DNA from: Xanthomonas hyacinthi
GTDB taxonomy: Bacteria; Pseudomonadota; Gammaproteobacteria; Xanthomonadales; Xanthomonadaceae
Assembly: GCF_009769165.1 (NCBI RefSeq)
Contig: NZ_CP043476.1
Span: forward strand, 3,293,001 to 3,357,000
DNA: 64,000 nucleotides
Direction: 5' to 3'
This document shows, in pieces, positions 58,924 to 64,000 of the stretch. The position numbers and the translations under genes are program-made. The notes below the pieces were generated by a model. The model did no database searches. It was not told the DNA's origin and was given only the letters and a program-made list of their open reading frames with translations. How positions within the stretch are numbered: the first letter of the stretch is position 1; every line of letters starts with the position of its first letter.

Positions 58924-60221
58924 AGATCGACCGCCTGCTGCAGGAACGCGCCGCGCATCGCCAGCCACTGCGCGTGGGCCTGTATGGCGCCGGCTTCATG
59001 GCCCGCGGCCTGATCAATCAGATCGCCAATTCCGTGCCGGGCATGCGCGTGGTCGCGGTGTGCAACCGCAACGTGGACAAGGCGCAGCGTGCGCTGCGCG
59101 AAGCCGGGCTGGAATCGCGCCAGGTGGATTCGGCCGCGGCGCTGGAGCGCTGCATCCGCGCGGGCGAGCCGGCGGTGACCGACGATCCGGCCCTGCTGTA
59201 CGCATGCGCGCTGCTGGACTGCCTGGTCGACGCGACCGGCGCAGTGGAATACGGCGCGGCGTTGACGCTCGGCGCGATCGAGAACGGACGCGACGTGGTC
59301 AGCATGAACGCCGAACTCGATGCCACCGTCGGGCCGTTGCTCAAGCGCAAGGCCGACGCCGCCGGGGTGATCTTCAGCGGCTGCGACGGCGACCAGCCCG
59401 GCGTGCAGATGAATCTGTACCGCTTCGTGCGCTCGATCGGCCTGACGCCGCTGCTGTGCGGCAACATCAAGGGCCTGCAGGATCCCTATCGCACGCCGAC
59501 CACGCAGGCGGCGTTCGCGGCCAAGTGGGGCCAGGACCCGCACATGGTCACCAGCTTCGCCGACGGCACCAAGATCAGCTTCGAGCAGGCGATCGTCGCC
59601 AACGCGACCGGCATGTCGATCCTGCAGCGCGGCATGCGCGGGCTGGACCACCGCGAGCACGTGGACCGGCTGGTGGAGCGGTTCGATGCACAGGAACTGA
59701 AGGCGGTGGGCGGCGCGGTCGACTACGTGGTCGGCGCCGCGCCGGGCCCGGGCGTGTTCGTCCTGGCCAGCCACGAGGATCCCAAACAGCGGCACTACCT
59801 CAACCTGTACAAGCTCGGCGAAGGGCCGCTGTACAGCTTCTACACGCCCTACCACCTGTGCCACTTCGAAGTGCCGCTGTCGGTGGCGCGGGTGGCGTTG
59901 CTGCGCGACCCGGTGTTGCAGGCCCTGGCCGGCCCGCGGGTGGAAGTCGTGGCCACCGCCAAGCGCGATCTGAAGCAGGGCGAGGTCATCGATGGCCTTG
60001 GCGGCTACATGAGCTATGGGCAATGCGAGACGGCGGACGTGGTCGCCGAGGCGCGGCTGCTGCCGATGGGTGTGGCCGAAGGCTGCACCCTGCTGCGCGA
60101 CGTCGGCAAGGACGAGGCGCTCGCATACGCCGACGTGCGCCTGCCACCGGGACGTTTGCTCGATGCGCTGCGGGAAGAGCAGTACGCCGCGTTCGGACGT
60201 GGTCGGCCGGTCGCGGCATGA
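58920..60221 (+). CDS. NAD(P)-dependent oxidoreductase with SAF domain
   Basis: A 433-residue protein. The N-terminal half is a homoserine-dehydrogenase-like Rossmann domain (LRVGLYGAGFMARGLINQIAN). The middle has IFSGCDGDQPGVQMNLYRFVRSIGLTPLLCGNIKG. The C-terminus has an SAF-type domain (VVATAKRDLKQGEVIDGLGGYMSYGQ). Proteins of this kind occur in surface-polysaccharide clusters next to rfbF-like genes, where they may form or modify a branched or carboxylated sugar; the reaction is not established. It overlaps the upstream gene by 4 bases. Confidence 0.8.
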   Translation: MKIDRLLQERAAHRQPLRVGLYGAGFMARGLINQIANSVPGMRVVAVCNRNVDKAQRALREAGLESRQVDSAAALERCIRAGEPAVTDDPALLYACALLDCLVDATGAVEYGAALTLGAIENGRDVVSMNAELDATVGPLLKRKADAAGVIFSGCDGDQPGVQMNLYRFVRSIGLTPLLCGNIKGLQDPYRTPTTQAAFAAKWGQDPHMVTSFADGTKISFEQAIVANATGMSILQRGMRGLDHREHVDRLVERFDAQELKAVGGAVDYVVGAAPGPGVFVLASHEDPKQRHYLNLYKLGEGPLYSFYTPYHLCHFEVPLSVARVALLRDPVLQALAGPRVEVVATAKRDLKQGEVIDGLGGYMSYGQCETADVVAEARLLPMGVAEGCTLLRDVGKDEALAYADVRLPPGRLLDALREEQYAAFGRGRPVAA

Positions 60222-60235
60222 AGGATTGAGACAGC

Positions 60236-61279
60236 ATGGCGAACGCGCCGCGTCCGACCCTGGGAGTGCTGCAGGGCGGACGCGCGCTGGCGGCATTGGC
60301 GGTCGCGCTGAGCCATTCGCTGCTGCCGACCGAGCACTTCATCGGGCCGATGCCCGATGCGTTGACCGAAATGCTCGCGTTCGGCTACCTGGGCGTGGAC
60401 TTCTTCTTCGTCCTTTCCGGTTTCATCATCCACTACGTCAATGCCGACCGCGCCGCACGGCCCGGCTGGAGCTGGCGCTATGCCGAAAGCCGCCTGACCC
60501 GCATCTACGTCCCGTATTGGCCGGTGGGGCTGGGGCTGGCGGCGCTGTATACGCTGCATCCGGACGATGGGCCCGGCTACGATTGGTCGTGGCCGGCGAC
60601 GCTGTCGCTGCTGCCGATCGGCGGACAGGCGGCGCTGGGCGTGGCGTGGACGCTGGCGTTCGAACTCGCCTTCTACCTGCTGGCGTGGGTGTTCTACCGC
60701 TTCGGGCGGCCACTGCTGCTGGGGTCGGCGTGGGCGCTGGCGGTCGCGGCGAACGCGCTGTTCGGCGCGCCGTTCGAGCGGCCGCTGGACCTGTCCGTCC
60801 GCTCGCTGCTGCTGAACCCGATCAACCTCGAGTTCGTGTTCGGCATGGCGGCGGCAACCGCAGCGCAGGCGCGGCGATGCCCGCCCTGGCTGTGCGCGTT
60901 ATGCGCGCTGGCGGCGCTGAGCGTGTTCGCGGCGCTGGGGCTGCAGCGCCAGCAGTCGCCGTGGTTCGGCCTGGCCGCCGCGTGCGCGATGGCGGGCCTG
61001 GTGCAGATGGAGTGGCAGGGCCGGCTGCGGGTGCCGCGCTGGCTGGTAGCGCTCGGCGACGCGTCCTACGCCATCTACCTGATCCATATGCCGCTGCTCT
61101 CGCTCAGCTCGCGTGCCACCGCGCAGCTTGGGCCGCTGGCGCTGTATCTGGTCAACCTCGCCATCGGGTTGATCGCAGTGGCAGCCGCAGGCCTGGCCTA
61201 TCACGACCTGGTCGAGCGTCGCGCGCTGTCGCTGGCGCGGCATGCGCTGGAACGGCTGGCCGTGGCGGTTCGCCGCTAG
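60236..61279 (+). CDS. acyltransferase 3 family membrane protein
   Basis: A 347-residue protein with about ten predicted membrane helices. Family hallmarks: VLQGGRALAALAVALSHS near the N-terminus, YLGVDFFFVLSGFIIHYVNADRAARPG, and RLTRIYVPYWPVGL. These inner-membrane O-acyltransferases add acetyl or other acyl groups to polysaccharides such as O-antigen or exopolysaccharide. It is last in the glycan cluster, 14 bases after the oxidoreductase gene, so it probably decorates the product of the cluster. Confidence 0.9.
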   Translation: MANAPRPTLGVLQGGRALAALAVALSHSLLPTEHFIGPMPDALTEMLAFGYLGVDFFFVLSGFIIHYVNADRAARPGWSWRYAESRLTRIYVPYWPVGLGLAALYTLHPDDGPGYDWSWPATLSLLPIGGQAALGVAWTLAFELAFYLLAWVFYRFGRPLLLGSAWALAVAANALFGAPFERPLDLSVRSLLLNPINLEFVFGMAAATAAQARRCPPWLCALCALAALSVFAALGLQRQQSPWFGLAAACAMAGLVQMEWQGRLRVPRWLVALGDASYAIYLIHMPLLSLSSRATAQLGPLALYLVNLAIGLIAVAAAGLAYHDLVERRALSLARHALERLAVAVRR

Positions 61280-61295
61280 CGCGGGTCGACACCGG

Positions 61296-61448
61296 TCAGC
61301 GCGCCGCTGCATTGCGCTCGATCCGCCGGCGTTTGCGCCAGGTCAGGTCCCTGCTCGGCTCGATCGCCTGCGCGGCCACGGTGGCCGCGAGCAGAGCCGC
61401 TGCGGCAAGCCTCGCCCGCCGGCGTGCCGCATTCGGTTCGCCGCTCAT
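61296..61448 (-). CDS. possible 50-residue exported peptide
   Basis: The frame MSGEPNAARRRARLAAAALLAATVAAQAIEPSRD...RIERNAAAR has a signal-peptide-like N-terminus (basic, then Ala/Leu-rich). Its ATG overlaps the stop of the upstream degenerate gene (ATGA), suggesting former translational coupling. No family recognised. It could be a remnant of a longer gene. Confidence 0.35.
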   Translation of the reverse strand: MSGEPNAARRRARLAAAALLAATVAAQAIEPSRDLTWRKRRRIERNAAAR

Positions 61449-61690
61449 CGTTCGCCTCCGCCCGCGGGCGCCGGAATGCGGCGGAGCACGTCGTCATGAG
61501 GGGCGTGATCGAGGAACGCGTTGACCTCGACGGCCTTGCCGCCGGCCATGTGGAGGATTCAGACATAGCGGTTGCGGTAGGGGCGGCCGTCACCGGCGAC
61601 GGCTTCGCCTTCCCAGTGGATGATGACGTGATCGCCGTCGGCCGACAGCGGACGCACCGGCGTGCGCAAGCGGCTGACGAACGGCGACGA
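61445..61690 (-). pseudogene. ketosteroid-isomerase/SnoaL-like gene remnant with in-frame stop
   Basis: On the minus strand, the frame reads RLRTPVRPLSADGDHVIIHWEGEAVAGDG then RNRYV, a TGA stop (61559-61561), then ILHMAGGKAVEVNAFLDHAPHDDVLRRIPAP. HWEGEAVA...GRPYRNRYVW and GGKAVEVNAFLD are typical of NTF2-like isomerase-related proteins, where the stop replaces Trp. The 5' end is missing; sequence beyond 61690 is unrelated. Non-functional. Confidence 0.7.
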
Positions 61691-62158
61691 CAGCCCTTCC
61701 CAGTTCAGCCGCGACTATTCGCGCATCTTCGGCACCCCGCCGGCCAAGCACGCGAAACTCCTGCGCGCGTCGCGATCGCCGAGCATGGATGCAGACGGCG
61801 ACCGTACGCCAGTCCCCGGCATAGATGCTCGGGCGCGTCGCGTTGGGCGAAGCGAAGCGCGCGAGCTACCAGCAGCAGCTTACCGGCGCAGCTCCGGTGG
61901 AACTGGAAAGCGCCGCCGCCCTCGCCATTTCTTCGGGCGGTGGCGACCGTCGTCGACCGTATGCCGCTGAATCGCCGTTCGTTCTCCGTCGTCGCGTTGG
62001 CCGAACGCCTGCGGGGCGAACAGTTCCGCGACGTGAAGGGAAGCTACAAGGCGCTATCCTCGCCGAGCGGAAGGCCCGCGCCGCCGACAACCAATTCGTG
62101 CGCGGCAAGGGCGAGGCTCTCGTGAACCTCTCCAACACGCTGGCGAGGCCGCTGGGAG
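61691..62158 (+). pseudogene. AraC-type regulator fragment and other decayed sequence
   Basis: Plus-strand codons from about 61698 read QFSRDYSRIFGTPPAKHAKLLRAS, the second helix-turn-helix end of an AraC-family regulator (FSRxYxRxFGxxPxxxR); both sides are lost. From 61825 another short frame (MLGRVALGEAKRASYQQQLTGA, shifting to LRAVATVVDRMPLNRRSF) looks like a further broken gene I cannot identify. Confidence 0.5.
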
Positions 62159-62345
62159 CTATTCGCTTCTGTAGCCAAAATGATGGTAGCTAACCCGCTT
62201 GGGTAAACCGTGTTCGGCTCGAACAGAGTTTTCTGAAGGTTCGCGTGACTGAGAGTACTTGTATTTTCCTAGTTCTACTGTGTTATGAACAAATTTAATC
62301 TCTGGTACTGTTGCAAGATCTTCACGTCCAATTGAAGGTCTTCGC
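62159..62345 (-). pseudogene. AT-richer gene 3' fragment beside the ISL3 element
   Basis: On the minus strand, about 60 codons read LATVPEIKFVHNTVELGKYKYSQSR then EPSENSVRAEHGLPKRVSYHHFGYRSE and stop at 62159. The composition is normal for a protein and clearly less GC-rich than the surroundings. The 5' part is cut by the ISL3 end. Family not recognised. Confidence 0.45.
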
Positions 62346-63560
62346 GGATCATTGTGGGTGAAGTCGGGCGTTTTCGGGTAGTGGCGGCAGGAAGCTGGCG
62401 ATGATCTTGAGCTTGAGATACTCCTCATCGCGGTAGCCATAGGCGCTGCGCTGGATGACCCGGATCTTGTTGTTCAGTCCTTCTACCAGGCCGAGGCTGA
62501 CCTTGTGGTCTGGATGACAGTACGAGGCAATGCCCTCCCAGTGCCGCTCGATCATCCGCACGAACGTCTGGTACGGCGCCAGTCGTTGCCAGCGCAGGCT
62601 CTGCTTCCAACGCTCGAAGAACGCCCGGGCGCCGCGCTCGGTGCGGTAGCTCCACAACTGGCCGAACGATTCCTTCAGCAGATACGCGGTGTTCAGCCGC
62701 TTGTTGGCCGCCAGCAGCTTCCTGAGCGCTTGGCGGCCGTCCAGGCTGAGGTTCTCGCGGTTGGACAGCAGGGTGTAGCGCTGGCCCTTGATGTAGCTGC
62801 GGTCCTGACCCTGCAGGCGCTTGTACTCGTCTCGCCTAACCTGGTCGAGCGCGTCGGACAGGTGACGCATGATGTGGAACTTGTCGAACACGATGGCGGC
62901 ATTGGGCGCGTTCTTGTTCACCGAGGTCCGGAACGGGCGCCACATGTCCATCGCCGCCAGTTCGATCCGGGCGCTCTTGTTCGGCCCGGGTTCGGCGAAG
63001 AACTGATCGATGTCGGCCTCGGTGCGACCGCTGCCGCCGAACCAGATCGGTCGGCCCCGCTCCAGGTCGCTGACCACCACCCGGTAGTCGTGGCCCTTGT
63101 GGATCGCGATTTCGTCGATGCCGATGGCGCGGGGCGCCGGCATCCCGGCCCGGCGCACCTGCTCGGCCATGTACAGCTTGGACAAGTCCTTGACCGTACT
63201 GTCGTGCAGGCGCTCCAATTCGGCCACCGCCTTGTTGGTCATGCTCCGGCACAGATTGCCTACCTGCAGGGCGAAGCGCCCGGTGTAGCGCGAATTCTTC
63301 GCCAGCCAGTCCAGCCGCTCTACGTGCACGCCGCCGCACCCGGGGCACTTGACCCGCCAGCGCTCGAACTCCACGTGCAGGATCCAGCCAGCCACACGCA
63401 GGTCGCGGGCACGGCACAGGCGTTGGTCGTAGCGGCTGCGGCAGCGATGGCCACAGTTCGAGCACACCGCCGTTTTTTTCGGCGCCGCAAGATCACGATC
63501 CGGGCCTTCGGATCGCCAAACACGCCCTTGAGCGTGGCTGCCGCCACGAAGCCCGGGAAG
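62346..63560 (-). mobile_element. ISL3-family insertion sequence (ends approximate)
   Basis: Region covered by an ISL3-type transposase, with a left border just before the transposase stop (GGATCATTGTGGGTGAAG is a plausible terminal sequence). The right end is unclear because the transposase start is degraded and merges with unrelated sequence near 63,560. No target duplication could be recognised. Confidence 0.6.
62349..63467 (-). CDS. ISL3-family transposase, 5' end frameshifted
   Basis: A 372-residue frame with an N-terminal zinc-finger region (CSNCGHRCRSRYDQRLCRARDL...VKCPGCGGVHVERLDWL), DDE motifs (RAIGIDEIAIHKGHDYRVVVSDL, ELAAMDMWRPFRTSVNKNAPNAAIVFDKFHIMRHL) and C-terminal GLVEGLNNKIRVIQRSAYGYRDEEYLKLKI, as in ISL3 transposases. 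The true N-terminus (LKGVFGDPKARIVILRRRKK) lies upstream in another frame, joined at an A7 run (about 63475-63481). One more A would restore continuity. It is either a frameshift mutation or recoding. Confidence 0.85.
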   Translation of the reverse strand: MCSNCGHRCRSRYDQRLCRARDLRVAGWILHVEFERWRVKCPGCGGVHVERLDWLAKNSRYTGRFALQVGNLCRSMTNKAVAELERLHDSTVKDLSKLYMAEQVRRAGMPAPRAIGIDEIAIHKGHDYRVVVSDLERGRPIWFGGSGRTEADIDQFFAEPGPNKSARIELAAMDMWRPFRTSVNKNAPNAAIVFDKFHIMRHLSDALDQVRRDEYKRLQGQDRSYIKGQRYTLLSNRENLSLDGRQALRKLLAANKRLNTAYLLKESFGQLWSYRTERGARAFFERWKQSLRWQRLAPYQTFVRMIERHWEGIASYCHPDHKVSLGLVEGLNNKIRVIQRSAYGYRDEEYLKLKIIASFLPPLPENARLHPQ

Positions 63561-63573
63561 GCGAGCGGTACCC

Positions 63574-64000
63574 GTGCCCGGTGGGCACAGCCAAGCGCAG
63601 GCGCAGCGGGAGCGTCGGCGTCGATCGCTAGCAACGAAGACCCCACTGACGCCGGTGCCGGGGCTGGAAATCTATGGGCTGAGCGGAGTCCGGCCGTCCA
63701 GCGTGCTCGGCAAAGGCCAAAGCAGCGAGACGGAGAAGGCCCCACCGCCGTCCATCGCGCAACTCTTGGCCGATGCGACGCGCGACCTGGCCGAAATCCT
63801 TGCCCTCCGTTCGGAGCTCGCCCTGGCCGCGACGAAGCGGCTGCTCCAGCAGCTGACGACCTGGGCAGCGCATGGGGAAAGCGCGGGCCTCCGCCGCGAC
63901 CTCACCGGCTTGGTCCAGGGCCTGGAGCGGTTGAAACGCCGGTTGACCCGGTTCGCGCAGCGGGTCGCCGCGGTGGGCCGAGCGGAGCGGCTCTTCCACC
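63574..64000 (+). CDS. unidentified ORF running off the window
   Basis: A plus-strand frame open from 63532 to the window end; GTG 63574 is a possible start. It reads TPVPGLEIYGLSGVRPSS, VLGKGQSSETEKAPPPSIAQLLADATRDLAE, then amphipathic helices ILALRSELALAATKRLLQQ and LTGLVQGLERLKRRLTRFAQRVAAVGRAERLFH. The Leu/Ala/Arg heptads look like a coiled-coil or helical protein, and the adjacent mobile DNA makes a transposon-associated gene possible. An antisense frame (63999 down to 63628) also stays open but is less protein-like. Confidence 0.4.
   Translation, partial: MPGGHSQAQAQRERRRRSLATKTPLTPVPGLEIYGLSGVRPSSVLGKGQSSETEKAPPPSIAQLLADATRDLAEILALRSELALAATKRLLQQLTTWAAHGESAGLRRDLTGLVQGLERLKRRLTRFAQRVAAVGRAERLFH

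Overview
The window is high-GC proteobacterial chromosome. Its gene content fits a member of the Xanthomonadaceae, most likely Xanthomonas: a pntA/pntB pair, tig-clpP-clpX-lon-hupB synteny, kdkA beside a GT9 heptosyltransferase, a moa cluster next to the small SRP RNA, and GC-rich inverted intergenic repeats. The genus is inferred from sequence recognition alone; no search was run.

Core left part (1-15970): transhydrogenase subunits, a SufT-like protein, branched-chain aminotransferase, a secreted subtilisin-like protease and a Bax-inhibitor-1 family membrane protein. A tRNA array (Pro, Arg, His, Lys, then Leu) leads into the ATP-dependent proteolysis cluster tig-clpP-clpX-lon, then hupB, tRNA-Val and tRNA-Asp.

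Genomic island (15971-35421): about 19.5 kb inserted in the 3' end of tRNA-Asp and bounded by an 18-bp direct repeat. It looks like an integrative mobilizable element. It has a tyrosine integrase, a MobQ-type relaxase with a divergent MobC/TraD-like partner, an RSF1010-like oriT between them, a lone OLD-family nuclease, an XRE regulator with a 19-bp palindromic operator candidate, and a roughly 0.94-kb hairpin-rich stretch without genes. It also carries an exported cargo operon: a transglutaminase-like protein, a signal-peptide-bearing Rhs tip protein and three lipoproteins. Insertion sequences have damaged it heavily. An IS3-family copy, itself carrying IS5- and IS30-family insertions, splits the integrase; a second copy of the same IS3 element splits the third lipoprotein gene; an IS3-in-IS3 nest cuts off the gene divergent from the XRE regulator. 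In the integrase and the lipoprotein the target duplications are intact, and precise loss of the IS would restore the frame.

Core middle part (35422-43314): ppiD, a lytic transglycosylase, gloB, a methyltransferase-like protein, rnhA, dnaQ, a PP2C phosphatase and tRNA-Ser. A second, small insertion (about 3.8 kb, LysR / polysaccharide deacetylase / SDR / SnoaL-like) lies between tRNA-Ser and a 14-bp copy of its 3' end. It has no integrase.

Right part (47090-64000): LPS core genes (GT9 heptosyltransferase, kdkA), an MBL-fold protein translationally coupled to moaA, then moaC-moaD-moaE, the SRP RNA, and an LhgO-like FAD oxidoreductase. A surface-polysaccharide cluster follows: a putative glycosyltransferase frameshifted at a 7-G run, an rfbF-like cytidylyltransferase, an epimerase, a RmlC-like epimerase, a SAF-domain oxidoreductase and an acyltransferase. 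The last 2.7 kb is decayed sequence: pseudogenes, an AT-richer gene fragment, a frameshifted ISL3-family transposase and an unidentified ORF running off the edge.
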